Below, in pieces: positions 16,582 through 25,190 of a stretch of DNA of 45,719 bases (the first letter of the stretch is position 1; each line of letters starts with the position of its first letter). This DNA is from Armatimonadaceae bacterium (GTDB taxonomy: Bacteria; Armatimonadota; Armatimonadia; Armatimonadales; Armatimonadaceae): assembly GCA_030446525.1 (NCBI GenBank), contig JAUJNC010000042.1, positions 1 through 45,719 of the forward strand, read 5' to 3'. The notes beneath the pieces are model-generated. The model saw only the letters and a list, made by a program, of their open reading frames with translations, made no database searches and was not told where the DNA came from. Both the position numbers and the translations under genes were made by a program.

Positions 16582-17156
16582 CACCTTCCTCTTCGTCGGG
16601 CAGCCCCTGCACTCGGAACAGCTACGCTTGTGGCACCACCGTAACCACATCCCGCCAGCCCCGTTCATCTTCCTTATCAGTCCGGCGTGTTAAGTTTGGC
16701 GGTAATGGCGCTGTTTTGTGGTGGTATTTGGCGTAGCCTCTCGGGGGTGCTGGAGCCAATCCTGCTCCAGCGAGTTCCGCTTTTCCCGGACGGTGAACTC
16801 GCTGATTGTGAGCGGCAGCTTCTGCCTGTTTTCAAACTGCTCTTTTCTGGATGGGCAACCTAAAAGATCCCCAACAAACATAACTGTCGAGAAGGGCCAC
16901 GTCAGGGGCAATATTGTAGAGGAAACCGCCGATTTGGAGCCGCTGGGCTGACCTGCATTAAAGCCAGGCTCCCGAACAGTCAAGGACAAGGGCCTGGGAG
17001 TGGCCGAAAACTCTACCTTTTTGCCGAGCAAACATTACCGATTTTGGAAGGGGATTTTCGGCCAGGGGATATTTACATGCGGCCTTATCCCCCGGCAAAG
17101 TACCCGTTTTGCCTCCGCTCCGTGGCCCTTTTGAACAGCTATGTTTGTTCGAGGCC
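16582..17156. other. Intergenic stretch with no supportable gene
   Basis: Base composition falls noticeably below the neighbours here. Both strands have short open frames (for example minus strand 16690-17031), but neither shows a family motif or ribosome site. It may be a decayed insertion. Confidence 0.35.
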
Positions 17157-17768
17157 TTATTGCGAGTCCTGACGAAAGGACAGCAGCAGAAGATCCCCGC
17201 TGACGGGATGCATCTTGATTTGTACGACCCGTTTGCCGGAGCGATAGCTGACCGACCGGGCCAACTGACCCGCTTCCGTCACGGAGACAAGTCGCCAGGG
17301 GTCCGGCGGCGCGGCATACGCCTGCTCATTCTGTTCATAGACCCGCAGCCACTCCTGCGCCCGGCGGAGGGTTTCCTGGGGTGACATTCTTTGTGTGGGG
17401 TCGATTCGGCCGAGATCCTGGCCGGTGCTGTAGGTGAAGTGGAGCAACGCCCCCGATTCTGCGTCCAACGTCAGATACACACCACGGCGGGAAAAATCCT
17501 CGCCCGTCTCACCGTCTACTCTCCAGAGGAGGTAGGCCGCGCCCGCGGAACTGCCGACCACCTGGGAAAAAGCTGACCACTCAAGCCTGTCCGCGGACTC
17601 CTCGGGTGCCAGGAGCCGGGTGAGGAACTTGGCGCGCGTGACGATCTGCTGCGTCGTGAAGCGGCCGGCTGCCCGCTGCTCCTGCTCCGCAGCCTGCCCC
17701 CGGTAGCAGGCTGCGGCGAAGGACGCGATATAAAGCCCGATCAGAGCGCCATAATGTCGGATCGTCAT
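17157..17768 (-). CDS. Hypothetical exported protein, PepSY-like
   Basis: 203 residues from ATG 17768. The N-terminus YGALIGLYIASFAAACYRG is a signal peptide with a weak lipobox (AAAC), so it may be a lipoprotein. The body alternates helix and beta (TRAKFLTRLL, YLLWRVDGETGE, GVYLTLDAESGALLHFTYS, SPQETLRRAQEWLRVY), then a C-terminal strand pair VVQIKMHPVSGDLLLLSF. That pattern, ending in a G-x-hydrophobic strand, resembles the PepSY fold, but I am not certain. It is transcribed divergently from the LacI-like regulator, with an A/T-rich gap of about 260 bp between them, so the regulator may control it. Confidence 0.7.
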   Translation of the reverse strand: MTIRHYGALIGLYIASFAAACYRGQAAEQEQRAAGRFTTQQIVTRAKFLTRLLAPEESADRLEWSAFSQVVGSSAGAAYLLWRVDGETGEDFSRRGVYLTLDAESGALLHFTYSTGQDLGRIDPTQRMSPQETLRRAQEWLRVYEQNEQAYAAPPDPWRLVSVTEAGQLARSVSYRSGKRVVQIKMHPVSGDLLLLSFRQDSQ

Positions 17769-17958
17769 CAGTATATCCCGCGCTTTCCCGCTGTGCCGCG
17801 ATTTACGAGCTGGTGTACCGGGTTCATGCGTTTACGTCCTTTGATAAACCATATTAATCATTTTGTGGAGATAGTATACCCTGCTCTGCAGTACTCGTCA
17901 AGGGATCCAAGCGTTTTAATAGCCCTTAACGTGGCAATAATATGGATACATGAAATGT

Positions 17959-17983
17959 CTGTCTATGAATTGGATATAGACAG
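17959..17983. promoter_or_regulatory. 8-bp inverted repeat upstream of the regulator gene
   Basis: CTGTCTAT (17959-17966) and ATAGACAG (17976-17983) are exact inverted copies 9 nt apart in the A/T-rich gap between the divergent genes. This is a candidate operator, perhaps for autoregulation. TATAGT at 18006 could be the -10 for the regulator gene. Confidence 0.45.
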
Positions 17984-18027
17984 GGGCACTGGATAGAGAT
18001 TCAGGTATAGTAGGGGAAGCAGGTTCT

Positions 18028-19434
18028 ATGGTGGAGAAAGAAACGATTGCGGAGTGCCCGCATTGCGGCAACGTCGGGCGTCAGGTTAAAGCCGGCTTGC
18101 ACGGGGGGCGGCAGCGCTATAAGTGCGGCGTCTGTCAGCGCCGGTACACCCCCGAAGCCGTTCCCGGGCGCGCCTACGCGGAAGAAACCCGCCGCAAGGC
18201 CATCGTCTTGCACGAGCAAGGGATGACGAACCGCCAGATTGCCCGGCAGCTCGGTGTCAGCCATCAGAGTGTCTCCAACTGGCTGCGCGCACAGGAGAAC
18301 GCGGGTGAAACCGCCGATGCGCTCCTTCCGTCGCTGCCGACGCTGACCACAGCAAAGCGGCGTCCGACCATCGAGGATGTGGCCCGGCAGGCGGGCGTCT
18401 CCACCACCAGCGTGTCCAACTATCTCAATGGTAAAGGGCGCATGGCGGAGCAGACACGCCGACGCATCCAGGCCGCTATGGAAGCGCTGTACTTCACCCC
18501 CAACGCCCTCGTGCGCGCGATCCGCAGCCGTCACACGAACATACTGGGGGTCGTCCTGTACGGGCTGGGCCACCTGGACGAGCGGGAGGGCCCAGCCCTC
18601 ACGGCACCACTGCTGCGCGGCATTCACGACGCTGCCGACGCCGCCGATAACGACCTGCTGCTTTATACGGGCTGGCCCAAGCGGGACCGCGGTGATCTGG
18701 GCGAACGCTTCCTCGGCGGGCACATCGACGGCCTGATCTGGGTCAATCCGGGCATGGCCGGGCCGGATCCCACGGCACAGCACCCGGTGCTGGAGCGTGT
18801 TACCGCTGCCGGCTTGCCGGTTCTGGCACTGCTGACGCGCCACGTCCCGGCGGGGGTCGGCTACGTCAACGCGGATAATCTCGGGGCGATGCAAACGTTG
18901 GTCGCCCATCTGGCCGCGCGCGGCCACCGGCGCATCGCGTTCGTCGGCCCCGGCCGCCTTTCCAACGCTCTGGACCGCCACGAGGGATACCGCCATGGCT
19001 TAGAGGCCCAAGGCTTGGCCTGGGATCCGGCGCTGCAGGTCATGGTCGAGCGTCGGGTTCCCGGTGCGCAAGACTGCGCGCGGGTGCTGGAATCGTGGCT
19101 GGTGCTTCCGTCGCCCCCGAGCGCCGTAATGTGCGCCAGTGACCTTCTGGCCGCCGCCTTCGCCGCGTCTATTCAGGAGCGGGGGCGCATCCCGGACGAC
19201 ATAGCTCTCAGCGGCTTCGACGACATGCCCATCGCTGAGCACATCGCCGGTGGTCTGACCGTGCGCCAGCCCTTCCGCCAGATGGGGATGCTGGCGGCCG
19301 AGGGCCTGCTGGCGTTGGTGGAAGGGGAAGAGGAGGATGCGTGGCGGTTGAGCGTCCCGGCCGAGCTCATCGTGCGCGCCTCCACCGGCGGGGATCCCTA
19401 TAAGCCCGAGGGCCGTGCTCCGGAGGAGACGTAG
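18028..19434 (+). CDS. LacI-family regulator fused to an N-terminal transposase-type zinc ribbon and HTH
   Basis: 468 residues, against about 340 for a normal LacI protein. Residues 1-40 hold C10-P-H-C13 and C33-G-V-C36, a zinc ribbon like that of IS1/IS1595 transposases. Residues 54-90 (RRKAIVLHEQGMTNRQIARQ, LGVSHQSVSNWLRA) form a transposase-like helix-turn-helix. After a linker, residues 113-135 (PTIEDVARQAGVSTTSVSNY) are the canonical LacI HTH and hinge. The remainder is the periplasmic-binding-like effector and dimer domain (HTNILGVVLYGL, GHRRIAFVGPG, PSAVMCASDLLAA, IALSGFDDMPIAEH). No frameshift joins the parts. It is cytosolic; the ligand is unknown, probably a sugar. Confidence 0.9.
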   Translation: MVEKETIAECPHCGNVGRQVKAGLHGGRQRYKCGVCQRRYTPEAVPGRAYAEETRRKAIVLHEQGMTNRQIARQLGVSHQSVSNWLRAQENAGETADALLPSLPTLTTAKRRPTIEDVARQAGVSTTSVSNYLNGKGRMAEQTRRRIQAAMEALYFTPNALVRAIRSRHTNILGVVLYGLGHLDEREGPALTAPLLRGIHDAADAADNDLLLYTGWPKRDRGDLGERFLGGHIDGLIWVNPGMAGPDPTAQHPVLERVTAAGLPVLALLTRHVPAGVGYVNADNLGAMQTLVAHLAARGHRRIAFVGPGRLSNALDRHEGYRHGLEAQGLAWDPALQVMVERRVPGAQDCARVLESWLVLPSPPSAVMCASDLLAAAFAASIQERGRIPDDIALSGFDDMPIAEHIAGGLTVRQPFRQMGMLAAEGLLALVEGEEEDAWRLSVPAELIVRASTGGDPYKPEGRAPEET

Positions 19435-19448
19435 ATCAACGAGGGAAT

Positions 19449-19507
19449 GACTTCGCCAGCGGTAACTTGCCAAGTTACCGCTGGCGAAGTCGTTTGGCGA
19501 AGTCGTT
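19449..19507. terminator. 20-bp perfect hairpin with a 13-bp tandem repeat on its right arm
   Basis: The arms 19449-19468 (GACTTCGCCAGCGGTAACTT) and 19472-19491 are exact inverted copies with loop GCC, 14 nt after the regulator stop. TGGCGAAGTCGTT occurs twice in tandem at 19482-19494 and 19495-19507, the first copy lying partly in the arm. The stem would end transcription, though only GTTT follows. Confidence 0.65.
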
Positions 19508-19531
19508 ACTGCGCGGCCGCGCACACGCTGC

Positions 19532-19777
19532 TCACCCTGCTGCCTCGCCCACGGCGGTCACCAAGTCGTGGCGGCGCTTCTCCGTGAAGATGTCGATCCC
19601 GGCCCAATCGCCATCGCCGGACCACTCCTGGTGGCAGTGCAGGACGACGTAGTTCCCTTCGGCGATGACCCGCTTGAAGTGCACGCGCTTGCGGGGGTAC
19701 TCCCGGGCCATCCGCGTGAAATATTCGGTGAACGCTTCCTTCGGGTTCGAAGCCGCGAGGCCGCATCCGAGCGACAA
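19532..19777 (-). pseudogene. NTF2/SnoaL-like protein, truncated
   Basis: The frame reads [40 protein letters not shown] and [18 protein letters not shown]. This is the middle of a nuclear-transport-factor-2-like small protein (normally about 130 residues). The first helix and the final strand (KIVEHWD-type) are missing, and the available start is internal. I take it for a relic truncated at both ends; a short functional fragment is unlikely. Confidence 0.6.
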
Positions 19778-19846
19778 GCCGCTTTATTACGTATTATAAA
19801 TCTTGTGCCCGGCCTTTCCGGTCCGCCATCCCGGACGTAGTATAAG

Positions 19847-19868
19847 GCATACCAACCAGTTGGTATGC
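19847..19868. promoter_or_regulatory. Palindromic operator, TetR-type
   Basis: GCATACCAAC and GTTGGTATGC are exact inverted 10-bp arms separated by CA. It lies 21 nt before the DHFR-family start, directly behind TAGTATAAG, a plausible -10 region. A bound repressor would block the promoter. The ACCAAC..GTTGGT form resembles known TetR-family operators, but no tetR gene is in the window. Confidence 0.7.
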
Positions 19869-19889
19869 ATTCGGAAGGAGAGACGAGAT

Positions 19890-20444
19890 ATGAGGAAAGT
19901 GGTCGCGGGTGTGTTCCTATCCCTGGACGGCGTCATGGAGTCGCCGGACAAGTGGCACTTCCCCTACTGGAGCGACGAGATGGCGGAGGTCATCGACGCG
20001 CAGACGGCGGCGTCGGACGCCATCCTCCTGGGGCGGGTGACCTATCAGGAGTTCGCGTCTTACTGGCCGGGGGCGTCCCCGGAAGACAACCCGATGGCGG
20101 CCTACATGAACGACACGCCCAAGTACGTCGTTTCAACGACCCTGGACAGGGCCGAGTGGAGGAACTCGACCCCCATCCAAGGGAACGTCGCCGAAGAGAT
20201 CACCCGGCTCAAGCAGCAGCCGGGCAAGAACATCGCGGTCATCGGCAGCGCCACGCTGGTGCAATTCCTGCTGCAGGAGGACCTCCTCGATGAGCTCAGG
20301 CTCCTGGTCCACCCCGTCGTCGTGGGGAGCGGGAAGCGCCTCTTCAAGGACGGGGGCGATCTGAAGCGACTGCAGCTCGTCGATTCGAAGACGTTCCGCA
20401 CGGGCGTCCTTTCCCTTACCTACCAGCCCGCCCCGCCTGAATGA
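19890..20444 (+). CDS. Dihydrofolate reductase family protein (RibD C-terminal domain-like)
   Basis: 184 residues from ATG 19890, with GGAAGGAG upstream. MRKVVAGVFLSLDGVMESPD, AILLGRVTYQEFASYWPG, KYVVSTTLDRAEW, GKNIAVIGSATLVQFLLQED and VHPVVVGSGKRLFKDGG are the standard motifs of the YyaP/RibD-C type reductases common in soil bacteria. It is a cytosolic NAD(P)H-dependent fold; the substrate is unknown and it is not the housekeeping folA. A palindromic operator sits over its start region. The DoxX gene follows about 110 nt later and may be co-transcribed. Confidence 0.9.
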   Translation: MRKVVAGVFLSLDGVMESPDKWHFPYWSDEMAEVIDAQTAASDAILLGRVTYQEFASYWPGASPEDNPMAAYMNDTPKYVVSTTLDRAEWRNSTPIQGNVAEEITRLKQQPGKNIAVIGSATLVQFLLQEDLLDELRLLVHPVVVGSGKRLFKDGGDLKRLQLVDSKTFRTGVLSLTYQPAPPE

Positions 20445-20518
20445 CGGACGTCCCGGGCCTAGCGGCGGAGCCTACCCGGCCCTTTGATCCGCCAGCCCCG
20501 ATTGCTGCCCGGAAGCCC

Positions 20519-20536
20519 GGCCCCGCGTCCGGGGCC
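20519..20536. other. Small GC hairpin before the DoxX gene
   Basis: GGCCCCG-CGTC-CGGGGCC, a 7-bp stem, lies 4 nt before the GAGGAA ribosome site of the DoxX gene. It could modulate translation or end the upstream transcript; no T-tract follows. Confidence 0.35.
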
Positions 20537-20552
20537 AGACGAGGAAATGACG

Positions 20553-21062
20553 ATGCGATCCATGATCCTGCGCAAAAGCGACGAGAACACGGGGACGGGT
20601 GTCCTCCCCAGCGGCGAACGCCTCGCCGCCACGCGTGAGTACAACGGGAGCTTACGAACGATCAGCGTGCTGCTGTGGGTCGTTCAGGCGCTGCTCGCGC
20701 TCCTGTTCCTGTTCGCCGGCGGGGTGAAACTGGTCCTGCCGGTCGAGATGATGACGAAAGACACGCCGCTGCCGGGCCCGTTCCTGCGGTTCATCGGCGT
20801 GGCCGAGGTGCTCGGCGCGATGGGGCTGATCTTGCCCGGCCTGTCGCGCATCCGGCCGGGCCTGACGCCGCTGGCCGCCGCCGGGCTGGTGACAATCATG
20901 ATCGGCGCGACGGCGCTCACGCTGACGGGGGGCGGTGTCGCGGCGGCGCTGTTCCCGCTAGTGGTAGGGCTCCTCTCGGCGTTCGTGGCCTACGGCCGGT
21001 GGCGGCTGATGCCGCATCGCGGCGGATCGCCTCACCCACCGGTTCGTCGGGCGGCTGACTAG
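20553..21062 (+). CDS. DoxX family membrane protein
   Basis: The start at ATG 20553 is chosen for GAGGAA at proper spacing. Four membrane helices: VLLWVVQALLALLFLFAGG, FIGVAEVLGAMGLILPGL, LAAAGLVTIMIGATALTL and AALFPLVVGLLSAFVAYG. The signature FLFAGGVKLVLP followed by FLRFIGVAEVLGA is typical of DoxX-like small proteins. The N-terminal 35 residues before the first helix are unusual for the family, so translation may begin later. It lies in the inner membrane; the function is not established, though relatives occur beside oxidative-stress genes. Confidence 0.85.
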   Translation: MRSMILRKSDENTGTGVLPSGERLAATREYNGSLRTISVLLWVVQALLALLFLFAGGVKLVLPVEMMTKDTPLPGPFLRFIGVAEVLGAMGLILPGLSRIRPGLTPLAAAGLVTIMIGATALTLTGGGVAAALFPLVVGLLSAFVAYGRWRLMPHRGGSPHPPVRRAAD

Positions 21063-21299
21063 ACCCGGAGATGCTCCCGCGTGAGAAGGGTCAGGCCTGA
21101 CCAGCCGTGTCGGGGGTCTCCATACCAAGGTGTCACCGCCGGTGACAAGGGCCGCAGTGCGGTGAAAGCGTGCTTTCACCTGGCCAATCGGGGTCGGTAC
21201 GCAGATCCTGCGGCGTGCATCGCGAACGAAGACGACTTGGTCAGGCACTTCTTCCTGCTGGTGGGGTAGCACAATCAGCAGGCCGCCAAGCGATGGGAG

Positions 21300-21836
21300 C
21301 GTCAGCTTGGCCAAGGAGCATCGGCCCGTCGAGAAAGCCATCGGATCGGGCGCCCTCGCGGGGACGTTTCTGCGCCCCAGCGGCTTCATGCAGAACATCG
21401 TGACCTACATGGGCGGAACGATCACCTCGCGGGGGGCGTTTCACAGCGCGGTCGGCGAGGCCGAGATCCGTCACGTCGATGTGCGTGACATCGCCGCGGT
21501 TGCCGCGAAAGCGCGGACCGAGCCCGGCCACGAGCGAAAGGCGTACACGTGAGCGGTCCCGAGGCGCTGACCTATGCCCAGATCGCGACGGAGCTGTCGA
21601 AGGTTCTCGGGCGCCGGATCCGCCACATCCGCCTCTCGCCGTCAGATCTGAAGAGCGGCATGCTCGCCGCGGGCGGCCCCGAGGAGTACGCGGACAGGCT
21701 GCTCGACCTGAAGCGCTACTATCGCGAGCAGCGCGCGAGCCGCATCACGAGCGACATTAAAGATGTGACGGGGCGCGACCCTCTGCGATTCGCGCAGTAC
21801 GCGCGCGAGTGTGCATCGTCGCTCCAGGGGGCATAG
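21300..21836 (+). pseudogene. NmrA-like NAD(P)-binding protein, truncated and frameshifted
   Basis: The first piece (to 21552) reads RPVEKAIGSGALAGTFLRPS, GFMQNIVTYMGGTI, RHVDVRDIAAVAAKA and ends KAYT-stop. The second piece, GTG at 21549, goes on as SGPEALTYAQIATELSKVLG and GRDPLRFAQYARECA. Homologues read KAYTLSGPEAL, so one base is missing at the ACG-TG junction. The N-terminal Rossmann half with GATGxxG is absent upstream; 21063-21299 shows nothing I can assign. If the missing base is a sequencing slip, the 3' half is still only a partial gene. Confidence 0.7.
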
Positions 21837-22040
21837 TCGGTGTGGCAGGCCCGCGTGAGGCTGCCCTCCATCGGCACCTGGCCGGCTAAGCCAGAGGTCG
21901 ATGAAGTCGTAAAGTCTGATATGTGAGGGGCAGAATCATGAGCATTATCTATGAGGATTCATTACCGTACACTTTTTCAGGCAGTCCTCGTCTCGGACAT
22001 GGTAAAGGCAACCGGGATGTCCATCCCCTGGTTTAGACAA

Positions 22041-22952
22041 TAGACCTCTTGCATAAGTTCAGTCATTGCATTCCATGTTGTAGATGGCCGCGAAGAGATT
22101 GAAGCGCAAGCCAAAACGCTTGCGCCGGTTCCGGTAGCGCTCGGAAAGAATGCGAAACACCTTCAGACGACCGATGATATGCTCGATTAGCAGACGCTCC
22201 CGGGACAACTGGCGATTGGCTGCTTTCTCTTCCTGGCTCAAGCGATGATGCTTCGTCTTCTTCTTGGGGGTCTGGCTGTTTTCATGCTGCTTACCAAGAC
22301 CTTGATAGCCCGAGTCGCCCAGGCATAGCGTCCGGGCTAGGAGCACGGTCCGGCTTTCTTTGAAGAGCGTCATATCATGCGTCTTGCCGCAAGAAAATGC
22401 CGTCGCTATTATCTTCTTGCTGTTCTTGTCCGCGATCACCTGGCTTTTCTGCGTGTGGCGCTTCTTTTTGCCGCTGTAGTGCCGGTGCTGTTTTTTTTCG
22501 GGCGTTCCACGGCACACTCGGTCGCGTCGAGTACCACCACGTCCAGGTCATTGTCAGGGTGCAGCAGTGCGTTCTTGCCGGGCAAGTGGAATTGACCAGA
22601 CTGGATGAGCACGTTCTCTATTTTGACGAGGGTGCGGCAGACGGTGGCTTCGCTGACGCCATAGGTGTGGGCGATGTGAAACTGCGTGCGGTACTCGCGC
22701 CAGTACATCAAGCTCATCAAGAGGCGGTCTGCCAGACACAGTTTGGCAGGTCGCCCAAGGCACGGATGCCGCGAGCCAGCACGTCGAGCATGGTTTGGAA
22801 GGTTTCTTGGTGAACGCCGGTGAGGCGCTTGAAGTCTTCGGGTTTACTGTCTTTGATGGTATTGTAGAACATAGTGGAAGGTAAACTTGATGGAAAGTGG
22901 GATCGCTTTGCCTCCATTTCATCATGGTAAAGCCACTTTTGCAAGAGGTCTA
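22041..22952 (-). mobile_element. IS5-type insertion sequence with TA target duplication
   Basis: The left end TAGACCTCTTGCATAAGT (22041) and the right end ACTTTTGCAAGAGGTCTA (to 22952) are inverted copies with one mismatch. Both outermost TA pairs are best read as the duplicated target. Joining the flanks with a single TA restores an open reading frame of the interrupted IS4 transposase. Size is about 910 bp. Confidence 0.85.
22059..22872 (-). pseudogene. IS5-family transposase, frameshifted (one site is an A8 slippery run)
   Basis: The protein starts MFYNTIKDSKPEDFKRLTGV and contains LMYWREYRTQFHIAHTYGVS and VLDATECAVERPKK, followed in the -1 frame by QHRHYSGKKKRHTQKSQVI, GDSGYQGLGK and, at the end, LIEHIIGRLKVFRILSERYR. 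Family members read ERPKKKQ..YYSGKKKRH, so a -1 shift in the run of eight A (complement of 22491-22498) gives the expected product. This could be programmed frameshifting, which occurs in some IS5 subgroups. A second slip, near 22745 (LGDLPN versus the expected LGRPAKLCLADRLL), is a one-base loss and would inactivate it. Confidence 0.8.
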
Positions 22953-24021
22953 ATGCTCCAGCCAAGCCAGTCCTAACTGAAACAGGCTCAGATCGCACCG
23001 ACCCTCCGATGAACCTGCCGCATCCGCTTTGGATCGCTCTGTACCAGCGCTCCCAGATACACCATCCACAGGTAAGCCAGACAGGAGGCGATCAACAAAC
23101 GGGACAGGCGCTTGGGGTCCGAGATATGACAATGCCCTAGATGATAGCCCCGGCTTTTCTGGTCCGAGAAGAACGTCTCGATGCCATAACGCTGCCGATA
23201 CCAGTACAGGGCCTCGGCCGCCAATTCCAGATTGGTCACCAGGAACAGCGGCTCTTGATACGGCGCTTCCCAGCAAGCCACCGCCGTCACCGGGCCCAAA
23301 CCCTGCGCGGTGAAGGCCACGTTGGGGATCGAGAGTAGCTCCCCCGGCGCCACCGACAAATCGGCAAAACTGAAGGCTTCTTCCTCTTCGGCCAGCACGA
23401 CATTCTTGGCGGTGCGACAGGCGAACTCCAGCCTAAGTCGCGCACGGCCCAGAGAATTTCGCAGCCATCGAACTCGCCGTCGCCCAAGAAGATAACATCG
23501 CGTCCCGTTGGCGTCAGTTTAGCGACCTGCTGGAGCAACTCGATGTGCCTGTGCTGTGAGAAGTGGCCTTTCTTGCCCGCAACCACGAGCCAGCACAGCG
23601 GCAACGCCCGCTTGCCATAAACCCCCCTCGCCCACCTCGCTGCCGTCCATCACCAGAACAAGCGGTCCCCGGGCAAGCCCGCCAGTAGTTGCGCCGCAAG
23701 GGCAGAAGAAGGCCTCTCTGGTAACGGCGTCATTCTTTAGCCAGCGCGACAAGCGTTTGATCCGGCTTTCTCTGTGCCCTGCTCCGGGTATCTTGTTGGC
23801 AACGGCTGGCAAGTTAGTCCTTTGGCTGCCGACTATGCCACTAATCATCGCCGCCAGGGTATGCAAGTGCCGCAGATAGTTGCTCGAAGGTTCGGTGCCA
23901 GAGGAGTTGCTTTAGCGCCTTAAGTATGGCAAGATAGCGTTTGAGGTTGTAGTCCGTTCGCTTTCCTGGACAGGTCCGCTCTTTCGAGAGCGGGTATTAT
24001 CCTATCCAAGGAAGCGAACCC

Positions 24022-24426
24022 ATGTCACAAAAACGACGTATCTTTTCCGCGGAGTTCAAGGCCAAAACCGTCCTGGAACTGCTGACGGGAACCAAGACAC
24101 AGGCCCAACTGTGCCGCGAGCACGAGCTCTCGCCGACCCTGCTGATGCAGTGGAAAGAGGCTTTCCTCCAGAACGCCGCTGCCGCCTTCAAGACCGGCGA
24201 GCACAATAGTGCCGAGGCGGCCCGCATTGCCCAACTCGAACGTCTTGTCGGGCGCATCACGCTGGAGAACGACATCCCAAAAAAAGCCTCCAGCATCTTG
24301 GACCCCAAGAAAGGCGGCAAGGAAGATGCTCCACCAGCAGACTCCTGCCTGGTCCACCGCCCAACTCTGCCACACGCTGTCGGTGCCGCGCAGCAGCTTC
24401 TATTATCGCTCCACCCCGCGCGATGA
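24022..24426 (+). CDS. IS3-family transposase OrfA (helix-turn-helix subunit)
   Basis: The start MSQKRRIFSAEFKAKTVLEL is followed by LLTGTKTQAQLCREHELSP and TLLMQWKEAFLQN, the Tnp_1/HTH domain of IS3-type OrfA, then a leucine-zipper-like region (AARIAQLERLVGRITLENDI) typical of the OrfA/OrfAB overlap. The frame continues past the usual end into sequence belonging to OrfB, so the last 30-40 residues are probably not native. OrfB is broken, so the element cannot move by itself. Confidence 0.75.
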   Translation: MSQKRRIFSAEFKAKTVLELLTGTKTQAQLCREHELSPTLLMQWKEAFLQNAAAAFKTGEHNSAEAARIAQLERLVGRITLENDIPKKASSILDPKKGGKEDAPPADSCLVHRPTLPHAVGAAQQLLLSLHPAR

Positions 24427-25190
24427 GACGCCGCTCAAAGAGGCCCTCGCCAAGACCGCGGGCGAGTGGCCCCGCTACGGCTCCGAGCGCGTCACCGCGC
24501 AGATGCGCCGCGACAGGTGAGCTTCCACGGAGGACCCGTCGGGAGCGGCGGAAGTGCAGCGCACCCTGCGCGAGATCAAACCTCTCGGCCAAGGTCAAGC
24601 CCAGAAAGAAGTACCACCAACAGCGACCACCCGTTCCTCGTTTTCGAGAATCTGGTCAAAGAGCGGGACGTGGTCCGCCCCGATCAGGTCTGGGTCTGGG
24701 ACATTACCGCTATCGCCTTGGCGGCGGCTTTATCTACCTGGCCGTGCTCATGGACGTGTTCACGCGCGCCATTGGCGGCTGGTTCCTGTCGCGCCGCCCC
24801 CAGGGGCGGTGACCTGACCCCTGACGGCGCTGCGGCGTGCCTTGTCGGTGGCAACGCCACAGATCCACCACTCTGACCAAGGCGTGCAATACGCCGCCAC
24901 GGGCCGTGGCTACCCTTGGCGCGGGTGGCGTCACGGTCTCGATGGCCTGCGTCGGCTGTCCCGAAGAGGAACGAACTGCGCCGAGCGCCTGATGCGACCA
25001 TCAAGGAGGGAACATGTTAGCTTAACCGAGTACCAAAACTTCGGATGCTCTTGCCCAGATCGGGCAGTTCTTGGACGACGTGTACCAACACAAGCGCATC
25101 CACTCGTCCCTGGGCTATCTCACGCCTGCCGAGTTCGAGGCCCGCTGGCGGCAGGAGCTCAATAGCAAGCGTCAAAGAACTGTCCAGAAA
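24300..25190 (+). pseudogene. IS3-family transposase OrfB, multiply frameshifted
   Basis: Successive frames carry AQLCHTLSVPRSSFYYRST and GEWPRYGSERVTAQMRRD, then NLVKERDVVRPDQVWVWDIT, GGGFIYLAVLMDVFTRAIGG, IHHSDQGVQYA, SLTEYQNF and IHSSLGYLTPAEFEARWRQE. These are the rve integrase core (D of WDIT, D of HSDQG, and the lost E region) and the C-terminal motif of IS3 OrfB. At least five frame changes and a deletion before the last acidic residue make it inactive. Confidence 0.78.

Noticed and set aside
16690..17031. 113-residue minus-strand frame in the lower-GC gap
   Set aside because: Length is unremarkable at that composition; no family motif, no ribosome site and an equally open plus strand.
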